Source of the DNA: Caballeronia hypogeia
GTDB taxonomy: Bacteria; Pseudomonadota; Gammaproteobacteria; Burkholderiales; Burkholderiaceae
Reading direction: 5' to 3'
Length of the DNA: 64,000 bases
Assembly: GCF_001544875.2 (NCBI RefSeq)
Contig: NZ_FCOA02000002.1
Span: 124,001 to 188,000, forward strand
The position numbers and the translations under genes are program-made. Shown here piece after piece: positions 54,913 to 63,884 of this stretch; within the stretch, counting starts at the first letter, position 1; every line of letters starts with the position of its first letter. Below the pieces are notes generated by a model. That model saw only the letters and a program-made list of their open reading frames with translations. It was not told where the DNA came from and searched no databases.

Positions 54913-56385
54913 TTAGCCGAGCAAGGGACTGCGCGTGCTGGAATAGCCGCTTGACCGCTCATATGCGAGCCCAAGCTGCAACACGCCGAGATCTCCCTGA
55001 GTCGGTCCGATGATCTGCAATCCGGCCGGCAAGCCTGCGGGACCAAAGCCCGCTGGCGCGCTCAACGCGGGTAGCGACGCCATGGTTGCGGGCACGACGG
55101 TCTCCATCCAGCGATGGTAAGTATCCATCGCGCGTCCGGCGATCTCATGCGGCCAGTCGAGGTCCGCGTCGAATGGAAAGACCTGGGCCGAAGGCATGAC
55201 GAGATAGTCGAAACGATCGAATAGCGCGCTCAAAGCCTGATACCACGCCGAACGGTCGCGCACCGCACGCGAAACATCTTCGCCCGATAACTTCAATCCG
55301 CGTTCGACTTCCCACACCGCTTCCGGCTTCAGCAATTTTCGTTTTCCCGTATCGCGATAAAGCGACGCGTTGGTGCCCGAAAAATTCAGACAGCGCAAAT
55401 CGATCCAGGCATTCCAGAGACGCTCGAGATCGAAGTTCACATCGGCTGGCTCAACCGTGCAGCCCGCTGTTTCGAAGTGACGCAATGCGGCTGCGAATGT
55501 CTCCATCAGACCGGGGTCGAGAGGCAGCCGTCCGTTCAGATCGCCCAGCCAGCCTATGCGCGTGCCGCGCATGTCACGCTCCAGCCCTTGAACGAAATCC
55601 GCGGGCCGGTCGTTTCTGCGCGAAAGCGGCGCGCGGGCGTGGAAGCCGGACTGCACGGACAGCAGAAGGCCCAGATCGGGAATCGTGCGCGCGATGGGGC
55701 CGACGACGCTGAACTGCTGAAAGAAGACATCGTCGCTGGGTGCGTAGGGCACGCATCCCGGCGACGTGCGGAAGCCGAATACGTTGTTGAATGCGGCCGG
55801 CGTGCGCAACGAGCCCATCATGTCCGTGCCGTCGGCGAACGGCAACATGCGCAACGCGGCGGATACCGCAGCGCCGCCGCTGCTTCCGCCCGCCGAGCGC
55901 GAGGGATCGAACGCATTGCGCGTGGTGCCATAGACCGGGTTATACGTATGGCCGCCGAGGCCGAACTCCGGCGAGTTCGTCCGGCCGATGAACAGGGTGC
56001 CGGCGCGACGCATGCGTTCGAACACGACTGCATCGGCCTTGCTGATTTCACCTGCAAAGATCGGCGAGCCTTTGCTCGTGACCATGCCGGCAACCGGCAG
56101 GATATCCTTGGGCGCCTGCGGAAATCCATGCAAGGGCCCCAGGCTTTCGTTACGGGATAACTGCGCGTCGCGTTCGGCGGACAGCGCGAGCAAGACGTCG
56201 CGGTCCTGCATCGCGACGATCGCATTGACCGTCGGATTCAGGCGGTCGATCTGCGCGAGATACGCGCCCATCACTTCAACGCACGACACTTCGCGTGCAT
56301 GGATGGCGTGCGAGAGCGCGATGGCGTCGAGCGATACGATTTCGTCGTGAGGCCCGGAGGCAATGTTTGCGTCGGATGCGGTCAT
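54913..56385 (-). CDS. Amidase-signature family hydrolase
   Basis: 490 residues from the ATG at 56385. Ser-cisSer-Lys catalytic set: Lys in APKDILP, SAGGSSGGAAVSAALR with the GGSSGG loop, and the nucleophilic Ser in the following region (GSLRTPAAFNNVFG). GFGPAGLPAGLQIIGP closes the family pattern. Hydrolyses amide bonds of small molecules; substrate unknown. 28 bp downstream of the LLM monooxygenase, likely co-transcribed. Confidence 0.87.
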   Translation of the reverse strand: MTASDANIASGPHDEIVSLDAIALSHAIHAREVSCVEVMGAYLAQIDRLNPTVNAIVAMQDRDVLLALSAERDAQLSRNESLGPLHGFPQAPKDILPVAGMVTSKGSPIFAGEISKADAVVFERMRRAGTLFIGRTNSPEFGLGGHTYNPVYGTTRNAFDPSRSAGGSSGGAAVSAALRMLPFADGTDMMGSLRTPAAFNNVFGFRTSPGCVPYAPSDDVFFQQFSVVGPIARTIPDLGLLLSVQSGFHARAPLSRRNDRPADFVQGLERDMRGTRIGWLGDLNGRLPLDPGLMETFAAALRHFETAGCTVEPADVNFDLERLWNAWIDLRCLNFSGTNASLYRDTGKRKLLKPEAVWEVERGLKLSGEDVSRAVRDRSAWYQALSALFDRFDYLVMPSAQVFPFDADLDWPHEIAGRAMDTYHRWMETVVPATMASLPALSAPAGFGPAGLPAGLQIIGPTQGDLGVLQLGLAYERSSGYSSTRSPLLG

Positions 56386-56413
56386 GGTCTGGTTCGTGAA
56401 TGAGCGAGCGGAT

Positions 56414-57373
56414 TCAGCGATGAAACTCGGGAAGCACATGTGCTGCGACTTCTTCGATGATATCGCGCGCGGGCCGCCGCTCCGATGTGATGTTGAGCGT
56501 GACGTGATGTGTGCCGCTTGCGCGCATGTCGCACAACAACGCCGTAAGCGCGCGACGCCCCGTGCGATAGCCGAGCGACAGTTCGGTCGCCGGTTCGTCG
56601 GGATCGTCGCTCAGATCGAGACCCATCGCGACGCCGAACCCGCGAAATGCGCCGGAAGCCGTGCGCTCGACGGCCGCGCGCCACATGCTGTAGCGCCCGC
56701 GCTGCGCTTGCGGCTCGCGGTGATAAGTCATCCAGCCGAGCGAATGTCGCGCGATCCAGTCGACGCTCTGGCCGCCCGAGCCGACCGCGAGCAGCGGTAT
56801 CGACGCCTCCTGCCGAGGCAGCAGATAAAACTCCGGCGCATCTTCGGGGGCGTGGTCGGGAATCACGCGCGAGGGCACGGAAACCGCCGCCGCCAGCGTA
56901 TCCCAATGCTGCCGGTATAGATCGCGCCTATCATCGGGATCGCGGCCGAAGGCGGCATATTCCGGAGGACGATCGCCCGAGCCGAGACCTAGAATGAAGC
57001 GCCCGCGCGCGAGCGTATTGACCGACATCGCAGCCTTGGCGACATGAAGCGGATGCCTGAGCGTGAGCACGATCGCGCCGCTGATGAGCGCGATGCGTTC
57101 GGTGTTCGACGCCAGCGCGCCGAGCAGAACCCAGGGATCGAGGTGCCCGACGGGATCGGGATAGTCGGTGCTGTTGAGCGGCACGTCGCGAACCCAGAGC
57201 GCGCGATAGCCGAGTTGATCGGCCAGGCGCGCGTGTTCGATCTGCTCGTTGAAGTCGACGACGCTTTGATGGTCGCCCGTGATCGGCAGCGTGATGCCGA
57301 TGGAGAGCTCGCCTTGCGCGAAGACCTTATTCGCAATGGAAGACGGAGCCGAAGTGGTTTCGCTCGAAGGCAT
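56414..57373 (-). CDS. LLM-class flavin-dependent oxidoreductase (luciferase-like)
   Basis: 319 residues from the ATG at 57373. Luciferase-like monooxygenase barrel: LADQLGYRALWVRDVPL, DPWVLLGALASNTERIALISGAIVLTLRHPLHVAKAAMSVNTLARGRFILGLGSGDRPPEY are the FMN-binding strands. Uses reduced FMN and O2 on an unidentified substrate. The long N-terminal extension of the open frame is excluded because it runs through a 34-bp palindrome. Confidence 0.88.
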   Translation of the reverse strand: MPSSETTSAPSSIANKVFAQGELSIGITLPITGDHQSVVDFNEQIEHARLADQLGYRALWVRDVPLNSTDYPDPVGHLDPWVLLGALASNTERIALISGAIVLTLRHPLHVAKAAMSVNTLARGRFILGLGSGDRPPEYAAFGRDPDDRRDLYRQHWDTLAAAVSVPSRVIPDHAPEDAPEFYLLPRQEASIPLLAVGSGGQSVDWIARHSLGWMTYHREPQAQRGRYSMWRAAVERTASGAFRGFGVAMGLDLSDDPDEPATELSLGYRTGRRALTALLCDMRASGTHHVTLNITSERRPARDIIEEVAAHVLPEFHR

Positions 57374-57429
57374 GACACGCGTTGGGTCAGGAAATGAACG
57401 TGCCGTCGATGGTATCACCGCCCCTCGAT

Positions 57430-57463
57430 GGAATACCCGGCGCACGCGTGCGCCGGGTATTCC
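57430..57463. repeat. 34-bp perfect palindrome between symporter and LLM genes
   Basis: The left half is GGAATACCCGGCGCACG and the right half is its exact complement. It lies between two minus-strand genes, 15 bp after the symporter stop and 57 bp before the LLM start. No poly-T follows, so it may be an unusual terminator, an mRNA-stabilising hairpin or a protein-binding site. Confidence 0.7.
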
Positions 57464-57477
57464 CGAACGTCGCGCGC

Positions 57478-58959
57478 TCAGGCCGTGGAAACGACACTGC
57501 GCCGCGTGACGAGCGACACCGCATACGTCACGACGATGTTCACGACAAGCGCGATCAGACCGATATACGTGGGCCACGTCGCATCGCCGACATGCAGGGC
57601 ATAGACGGGCTTAAGGCCCTGCGAGATCGCGAGCCCGGTGCCCAGCACGATGCCGCACAGCCAGCCGAGAAACAGGCCCGGCGTGGTCAGGCGACGCGTG
57701 AAGAGAGAGAACACGATGGCCGGGAAGATCTGCAGGATCCACACGCCGCCGAGCAGTTGCAGATCGATCGCGTACTGCGTCGGCAGGAACACGATGAAAA
57801 GCAGGGCGCCGAACTTCACGACGAGGGACACCAGCTTCGCGGTCGATGCCTCGGACGCGGGCGTCATGTCGGGCGAAACCAGCGGACGCCACAGATTGCG
57901 TGTGAAGAGGTTCGCCGCGCCGATCGACATGATGGCGGCAGGCACGAGCGCGCTGATGGCGATGGCCGCGGCGGCGAAGCCGACGAACCACGACGGAAAC
58001 AGCGTGCCGAACAAGGCCGGTACGACATCGGAAGCGGACTTCACATGCACGCCCGCCGCAATCGCCATATAGCCCAGCAACGCGATCAGGCCGAGCAGCA
58101 AGGTATAGGCGGGAAGGAAGATCGCGTTCTTGCGCACGGTCGCCGCCGACGAGGACGAAAGCACCGCGGTCATCGTATGCGGATACATGAACGCGGCGAG
58201 CGCGGAGCCGAGCGCGAGCGATGCATAAGCCGTGAACTGACCGGGCTGCAGGATGATGCCGGTCGCGCCGCCCTTCGCCTTGAAGTATTGATCGGCGGAA
58301 TCGAACACGTGTCCGTAGCCGCCGAGCTTCAACGGAATCAGCCACACCGCGGCGATCACCACGATATAGATCATGATGTCTTTCACGAAGGCGATCATCG
58401 CGGGCGCGCGCAGGCCGCTCGTATAGGTATAGAGCGCGAGAATCACGAACGCGATGATGAGCGGCAACTCGCCCGTCACGCCGAGTCCCTTGATGACCAC
58501 CTGCATGCCGACGAGTTGCAGTGCGATATAAGGCATCGTCGCGACAATGCCCGTCACGGCGACCGCGGCCGGAAACCACTTGCCGCCGTACTCGCCCTGC
58601 ACGTAATCGGCGCCGGTGATGTGGTCCTTCGCATGTGCGATCTTCCATAGCTTGGGCATGACCGCGAACACGAACGGATAGACGATGATCGTATAAGGCA
58701 GCGCGAAGAAGCCATATGCGCCGACCGAATAGACCAGCGCGGGCACGGCGATCACGGTGTAGGCCGTATAGAAATCGCCGCCGACGAGAAACCATGAGAT
58801 CAACACGCCGAACTGGCGGCCGCCGAGGCCCCATTCATGAAGCTGCGTGAGATCGCCGCGTTTCCAGCGCGCGGCGAAGAAGCCCACGATGGTCACGAGC
58901 GCGAAGAACGCGATGAAGATGGTCATCGCGACCGGATCGACCGGAGTGAGATCGTTCAT
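57478..58959 (-). CDS. Sodium:solute symporter, MctP-type monocarboxylate permease
   Basis: 493 residues from the ATG at 58959, which overlaps the DUF3311 stop (ATGA). About thirteen helices in the SSS/APC fold; WGLGGRQFGVLISWFLVGGDFYTAYT and AAIAISALVPAAIMSIGAANLFTRNLW are typical of MctP, the rhizobial monocarboxylate transporter (lactate, pyruvate, alanine). Pairing with a DUF3311 protein is standard for this group. Confidence 0.87.
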   Translation of the reverse strand: MNDLTPVDPVAMTIFIAFFALVTIVGFFAARWKRGDLTQLHEWGLGGRQFGVLISWFLVGGDFYTAYTVIAVPALVYSVGAYGFFALPYTIIVYPFVFAVMPKLWKIAHAKDHITGADYVQGEYGGKWFPAAVAVTGIVATMPYIALQLVGMQVVIKGLGVTGELPLIIAFVILALYTYTSGLRAPAMIAFVKDIMIYIVVIAAVWLIPLKLGGYGHVFDSADQYFKAKGGATGIILQPGQFTAYASLALGSALAAFMYPHTMTAVLSSSSAATVRKNAIFLPAYTLLLGLIALLGYMAIAAGVHVKSASDVVPALFGTLFPSWFVGFAAAAIAISALVPAAIMSIGAANLFTRNLWRPLVSPDMTPASEASTAKLVSLVVKFGALLFIVFLPTQYAIDLQLLGGVWILQIFPAIVFSLFTRRLTTPGLFLGWLCGIVLGTGLAISQGLKPVYALHVGDATWPTYIGLIALVVNIVVTYAVSLVTRRSVVSTA

Positions 58960-59156
58960 TTGAGGCCCCTGTACACGACATAAAGCAGGAGCGAGGTGAG
59001 CGGCACCCAAAGGAACTGATACCAGTAGAAAAACGGAAAGCCGGCGATCGAAGGGCGCGTGTCGTTATAGAACGGCAGCCAGAGCAGGGCGACGTACGGT
59101 ATGAGTAGCGCGACCCAGAGCCAGGGGCTGCGTGGCGCATCGTTGTTCGATTCCAA
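58956..59156 (-). CDS. DUF3311 small membrane protein
   Basis: 66 residues with two helices (WLWVALLIPYVALLWLPFYN and FLWVPLTSLLLYVVYRGL). DUF3311 proteins nearly always precede MctP-like symporters and are probably an accessory subunit. Stop and symporter start share four bases. Confidence 0.85.
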   Translation of the reverse strand: MESNNDAPRSPWLWVALLIPYVALLWLPFYNDTRPSIAGFPFFYWYQFLWVPLTSLLLYVVYRGLK

Positions 59157-59419
59157 GAGTTATCTCCTCGTTGATCAGCGCTGACAGGAACATGCCGGCG
59201 AGCGGCTTCCATGTTCGTTTCGCCGATGCGAGCAAGGGCCGCGCCGCCAACGGGTGCGGATTATCCAAGATATTCGGTTTTATTGCCGATGTCGCAATGA
59301 ATCGAAGGATAGCTTCATAAAGCATGATTACGCGATGCTTTCTTCATAACATTCATTCGCTGAACTGGCAGGCCATGCGCAATGAATAAGCCTTCACATA
59401 AGCGATGAAATTGCTTACG

Positions 59420-60166
59420 TCATGTTGACGCTGAATGGGGCGCTCGCTCTCCGACGAGCATGGCGCGCTTGCCGCCGAACCCCGCGACCTTGCGATATTC
59501 GAAGCCGCTTTGCAAGAGCGCGCGCTTGACCGAGCCCGCGCTCGTATAAGTGGCGAAGGTCGCGTCGTCGCTTGCGATGCACGCGAGCGAGGCGAAGATG
59601 CCGGGTGTCCACATGTCCGGATTTTTGGCCGGCGCGAAGCCGTCGAGATAGATCGCGTCCGCTCTGATGCCATAGTCGGGCAGACGTGGCAGGTAATCGC
59701 CCGCGTCGCCGAAAGCGAGGGTCAGCGTGATCGCGCCTTGCTCGAAGCCCAGCATGTGAATGCCCGGCATGAGAGGCATGAGGGACGGCCACGCGCTCGA
59801 AAGAGCGTCGGCGAGCGGTGTGAGCGGCGCATCGTCGATGATTGCCGCATGCGCGTGACACAGATCGTTCGCGCTGAAAGGATGCTTCTCCATCGACACG
59901 AAATGGAGCTGGCGGGCACGCGTCGGGTCGCTGCGCCACGCGTCCCAAGTCGCGAGAAAGTTGATGCCCATGCCGAAGCCCGTCTCGAGGACGGTGAAAT
60001 GTGTGCGCTGGCGCCAGCGCGCGGGCAGTCCGTTGCCTTTGAGAAAGACATGGCGCGCCTGGGCAAGCGCGCCGGCAGTGCTGTGATAGATATCGTCGTG
60101 GCGCGGCGAGTAAGGCGTGCCATCGCCGCGAAACACGAGCGATGCCAATGCCAGCGGCGCGTCCAT
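59420..60166 (-). CDS. mnmD: tRNA 5-methylaminomethyl-2-thiouridine methyltransferase MnmD (stand-alone)
   Basis: 248 residues. SAM-dependent methyltransferase with FTVLETGFGMGINFLATW (motif I), IYLDGFAPAKNPDMW and a C-terminal GGKRAMLVGER, matching the MnmC1/MnmD domain that methylates nm5s2U34 of tRNA to mnm5s2U. In many proteobacteria this domain is fused to an FAD oxidase (MnmC2); here translation stops after the methyltransferase and no oxidase follows downstream. 3-bp gap to yceH. Confidence 0.9.
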   Translation of the reverse strand: MDAPLALASLVFRGDGTPYSPRHDDIYHSTAGALAQARHVFLKGNGLPARWRQRTHFTVLETGFGMGINFLATWDAWRSDPTRARQLHFVSMEKHPFSANDLCHAHAAIIDDAPLTPLADALSSAWPSLMPLMPGIHMLGFEQGAITLTLAFGDAGDYLPRLPDYGIRADAIYLDGFAPAKNPDMWTPGIFASLACIASDDATFATYTSAGSVKRALLQSGFEYRKVAGFGGKRAMLVGERAPHSAST

Positions 60167-60169
60167 GAC

Positions 60170-60880
60170 TCAGGCGTCGGTCGAGGGTTGTTCCAGCGTA
60201 ATGCCGAGTTCTGCCGCCATGCGCTGAACCATCGCACGCAATTGCCCGACTTCGTGAGCGAGGCGCTTCTGCTCGGACTTCAATGCCTCGAATTCAGAAA
60301 GCGAGAATGATTCGCCGCCGCCTTGCGCTTCGCGCACCGGGAGATCGCTCAGGCTGACTTCGCCGCACAGCAGATGCATCCAGCGGCTCTCGCGCTCGCC
60401 GGGCGTGCGCGAGAGCTTCACCACGCGGGGCGGATCGTTGGCGGCGAGTTCATCGAGAAAGCTTTCCACCGATGATATGTCCGCGAACGAATGCAGCCGC
60501 GCACTGTTCGCGCGCAACTCCGCGGCCGTTTGCGGCCCGCGCAGGAACAACGTCGCGAGCAGTGCGACCGACTGGCTCGGCACGCCCAGCACTCGATTCA
60601 CGTTGTGTTCGAAGCGCGGCACCCGGCTGCTGCTGCCTTCGAAGACGAGGCTCAGCCGCTTCAGGCCATCTATGGTCGTGAGCACTTCATCTTCGCTGAC
60701 GTTCATGACGGGCGAGCGCGCCGTCTTCTGATTGCAGCCCGAAGTTAGGGAATTCAGCGAAAGAGGATAAGTGTCCGGCACGGTATGCTGTTTTTCGACC
60801 AGCACGCCGAGCACGCGCGCCTCCAGAGGCGTGAGTTCGCGCAGGGCGGGACGGGGTGCGGCTTCGGAAGGCGTGTTCAT
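60170..60880 (-). CDS. YceH-family protein (DUF480)
   Basis: 236 residues from the ATG at 60880. Two winged-helix-like modules: LTPLEARVLGVLVEKQHTVPDTYPLSLNSLTSGCNQKTARSPVMNVSEDEVLTTIDGLKRL and HNVNRVLGVPSQSVALLATLFLRGPQTAAELRANSARLHSF, followed by a C-terminal coiled coil (FEALKSEQKRLAHEVGQLRAMVQRM). Conserved in proteobacteria; function unclear. Upstream of and likely co-transcribed with mnmD. Confidence 0.9.
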   Translation of the reverse strand: MNTPSEAAPRPALRELTPLEARVLGVLVEKQHTVPDTYPLSLNSLTSGCNQKTARSPVMNVSEDEVLTTIDGLKRLSLVFEGSSSRVPRFEHNVNRVLGVPSQSVALLATLFLRGPQTAAELRANSARLHSFADISSVESFLDELAANDPPRVVKLSRTPGERESRWMHLLCGEVSLSDLPVREAQGGGESFSLSEFEALKSEQKRLAHEVGQLRAMVQRMAAELGITLEQPSTDA

Positions 60881-61340
60881 GGTTTTCGTGTGGTGCCGTA
60901 ATCGTGCGGGAAGACGCCTATCATACCGGCCCCGCGATGCGATTCTGTAACGTCCCGTGGTTTGTGCACCGTGTTGCAGCATGAAGGCGAAACACAAGCT
61001 GTGCAGCGCCCGGAAGCGGCGCGCCGATTTGGTGCAAGGCAGATAACTCATCACGATCTGAAGGCACGTTTTGCAAGGAGGCTCATCACTTCAAGCATTG
61101 GCATTGAAGTTGCTTTTTCCCAGTCGGCACTGGGCTGCCCACGCAAGCGATGCTCACACGGAACCGGTGTGACGGTAAGAAGAAATGCATCGCGCTTAGA
61201 GGTCGCCTATCGACGTATCCGGAGCTTCCGGTTGCGTCGCGTCTTTCAGGCTCTTCGAAGCGTCTTTTGCGAGTGCAACCCGGTACAAAAAGCGAAAGGG
61301 GATCGCCACCCCGGCATGCACTTCATATGGAAGACCGGCT
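60881..61340. other. Intergenic stretch before the ATP-grasp gene
   Basis: 460 bp with no recognisable gene. A hairpin ACTTCAA-(9 bp)-TTGAAGT at 61088-61110, followed within a few bases by TTTTT, looks like a plus-strand terminator although no plus-strand gene precedes it. The promoters of the divergent yceH and ATP-grasp units must lie here. Confidence 0.4.
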
Positions 61341-62813
61341 ATGACGCAAGCATTCTTCAACGAGATGTTCGAGCGCAGCGATTTCGAGGCGCGGGGTGTG
61401 CCGGCGGCGGCATTTCGCGGCGTGGGTGATCCACGCACGCACTACCGCGACTTCATGACCTGGCTGACCGCGCAGAGCGAGCAGCAAATCGATATCAAAC
61501 GTGCGGAAGCGGACCTGAACTTTCGACGCGTGGGCATTACATTCGCGGTGTATGGAACGAGCGATGTTCCCGGCATCATTCCCGAACGCACGATTCCCTT
61601 CGATGTGATTCCACGCATCTTTCCCGCCGACGAATGGCGCGCGCTGGAGCGCGGACTTCGCCAACGGGTGAATGCGCTGAATCGCTTCATCCACGACATT
61701 TATCACGGCCAGGACATCATTCGCGCGGGCATCATCCCCGAGGCGCAGATTCTCGGCAACGCGCAGTATCGCCCGGAGATGCGAGGCGTGAACGTGGCGC
61801 GCGATATCTATGCGCATATCGCGGGCATCGATATCGTTCGAGCGGGGCAGGGGGAGTTCTATGTTCTCGAGGATAACCTTCGCGTGCCGTCGGGCGTGTC
61901 GTACATGCTCGAAAATCGCAAGATGATGATGCGGCTGTTCCCCGATCTCTTCGCTCGCAACCGCGTTGCGCCGGTCGCGCATTACCCGGACTTGCTGCTC
62001 GACACCTTGCGCGCGGCCGCACCCGCCGCGGCGGAAAATCCGACGATCGTCGTGTTGACGCCGGGCATGTACAACTCGGCATATTTCGAGCACGCGTTTC
62101 TTGCGCAGCAGATGGGCGTCGAGCTCGTCGAAGGGCAGGACCTCTTTGTCGAGAACGACTATCTGTATATGCGCACGACACAGGGGCCGCAGCGCGTCGA
62201 CGTGATCTATCGTCGCGTCGACGATGATTTTCTCGATCCGCTCGTGTTCAGGCCGGACTCCGCGTTGGGCGTGCCGGGTTTGATCGGCGCTTATCGCGCG
62301 GGCAATGTGTCGCTGTGCAATGCGGTGGGCACCGGCATCGCGGACGACAAATCCATTTATCCGTATGTGCCGGACATGGTGCGCTTCTATCTCGGCGAAG
62401 AGCCGATTCTCAACAACGTGCCGACATGGATGTGCCGCAAACCCGACGATCTTGCCTATGTGCTCGATCATCTGCCCGAACTCGTCGTAAAAGAGACGCA
62501 TGGAGCGGGCGGCTATGGAATGCTCGTCGGTCCCGCGTCGACGGCTGCGCAGATCGCGGAATTTCGCGCGGTGCTCGAAGCGCATCCGGAGAAATACATC
62601 GCGCAGCCGACACTCGCGCTCTCCACTTGTCCGACGTATGTGGAGGCGGGCATCGCGCCGCGCCACATCGACCTGCGTCCGTTCGTGCTGTCGGGCAATG
62701 ATGTGCGCATGGTGCCGGGCGGCCTGACGCGTGTGGCATTGCGTGAAGGCTCGCTCGTGGTGAATTCGTCGCAGGGCGGCGGCACCAAGGATACGTGGGT
62801 TCTGGAGCGCTAG
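61341..62813 (+). CDS. Circularly permuted type 2 ATP-grasp protein (DUF404/DUF407)
   Basis: 490 residues. The DUF404/407 pattern is clear: PFDVIPRIFPADEWRALERGLRQRVNALNRFIHDIYHGQDI, EFYVLEDNLRVPSGVSYMLENRKMM, DRVDVIYRRVDDDFLDP, ETHGAGGYGMLVGP (ATP-binding) and FVLSGNDVRMVPGGLTRVAL. Such proteins are predicted to ligate amino acids or peptides in a system with alpha-E and transglutaminase-like partners. 53 bp before the alpha-E gene. Confidence 0.92.
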   Translation: MTQAFFNEMFERSDFEARGVPAAAFRGVGDPRTHYRDFMTWLTAQSEQQIDIKRAEADLNFRRVGITFAVYGTSDVPGIIPERTIPFDVIPRIFPADEWRALERGLRQRVNALNRFIHDIYHGQDIIRAGIIPEAQILGNAQYRPEMRGVNVARDIYAHIAGIDIVRAGQGEFYVLEDNLRVPSGVSYMLENRKMMMRLFPDLFARNRVAPVAHYPDLLLDTLRAAAPAAAENPTIVVLTPGMYNSAYFEHAFLAQQMGVELVEGQDLFVENDYLYMRTTQGPQRVDVIYRRVDDDFLDPLVFRPDSALGVPGLIGAYRAGNVSLCNAVGTGIADDKSIYPYVPDMVRFYLGEEPILNNVPTWMCRKPDDLAYVLDHLPELVVKETHGAGGYGMLVGPASTAAQIAEFRAVLEAHPEKYIAQPTLALSTCPTYVEAGIAPRHIDLRPFVLSGNDVRMVPGGLTRVALREGSLVVNSSQGGGTKDTWVLER

Positions 62814-62866
62814 AGAAGCACAGCATCACAGGCGTCAAACACAACGACAAACGACCGGGAACACCC

Positions 62867-63874
62867 ATGCTGAGCCGTACCGCGGATCATCTCTTCTGGA
62901 TGGCGCGCTATACCGAGCGCGCCGAAAACACCGCCCGGATGCTCGATGCGAATCATCAGCTTTCGCTGCTGCCGCAATCCGATGAATATGCGGAACTGGG
63001 CTGGCGCGCGATGCTGTCGATATCGGAGTTGAGCGGCATCTATTCCGCCGCGCATCACGGCATGAAAAGCCGCGAAGTGATCGACTTCATGGCGCGCGAT
63101 CTGTCGAATCCGTCATCGATCGTGAGTTGTCTGCGCGCCGCGCGCGAGAATGCGCGCGCCGTGCGCAGTTCGACCAACAGCGAGCTATGGGAATCGCTCA
63201 ACACGACCTGGCTCGACTGTCAGCGCATGCTCGCGGACGGCATTCTGGAGCGCGAGCCGTATGCGTTCTTCGAGTGGGTCAAGTTCCGCTCGCATTTGTC
63301 GCGCGGCGTGCAGCTCGGCACGCTCGTCAAGGACGATGCGTTTTATTTCATGCGTCTCGGGACTTTCATCGAACGCGCGGACAATACGGCGCGCATTCTC
63401 GATGTGAAGTTCGAGATGATGGAGCAGCGCGCGGACACATCCGCCCAGCCGTTCGACTATCACCACTGGACCGCCGTGCTCGGGTCGGTGTCGGGCTTCG
63501 AGGTGTATCGGCGCGTCTATCGCGATGTCATCACGCCCGAGCGCGTAGCCGGCCTTTTGATTCTTTATGGCGACTGGCCGCGTTCGCTCGCGGCGAGCAT
63601 CGCGGAAGTGGAGCAACTGATCGGGCAGGTGACGAAGGGGCGCGACACGGAAGCGGCGCGGCTTGCGGCCGAGCTCAGCGCGGAATTGAAGAACGCGCGC
63701 ATTGGCGACATTCTGCAAGGCGGGCTGCATGCTTATCTCGTGAGTTTTCTCGCGCGCGTGAACGATCTGGCGAGCCGCGTGAGCCGCGAATTCCTGTTGC
63801 CGATCGCGCCAGAGAAGCCGCCGGCGCCGGAGCAGACGCAGCCGTCACAGAGCCAGTCGCAAAGCATGGGGTGA
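62867..63874 (+). CDS. Alpha-E domain protein (DUF403)
   Basis: 335 residues from the ATG at 62867. All-helical alpha-E domain with MLSRTADHLFWMARYTERAENTARMLDANHQL at the start and FMRLGTFIERADNTARILDVKFEMM in the second half (two ERAxNTAR repeats). The last 25 residues are Pro/Gln/Ser-rich. Partner of the ATP-grasp protein in a predicted peptide-modification system whose product is unknown. Confidence 0.92.
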   Translation: MLSRTADHLFWMARYTERAENTARMLDANHQLSLLPQSDEYAELGWRAMLSISELSGIYSAAHHGMKSREVIDFMARDLSNPSSIVSCLRAARENARAVRSSTNSELWESLNTTWLDCQRMLADGILEREPYAFFEWVKFRSHLSRGVQLGTLVKDDAFYFMRLGTFIERADNTARILDVKFEMMEQRADTSAQPFDYHHWTAVLGSVSGFEVYRRVYRDVITPERVAGLLILYGDWPRSLAASIAEVEQLIGQVTKGRDTEAARLAAELSAELKNARIGDILQGGLHAYLVSFLARVNDLASRVSREFLLPIAPEKPPAPEQTQPSQSQSQSMG

Positions 63875-63884
63875 ACGCGTGTCA

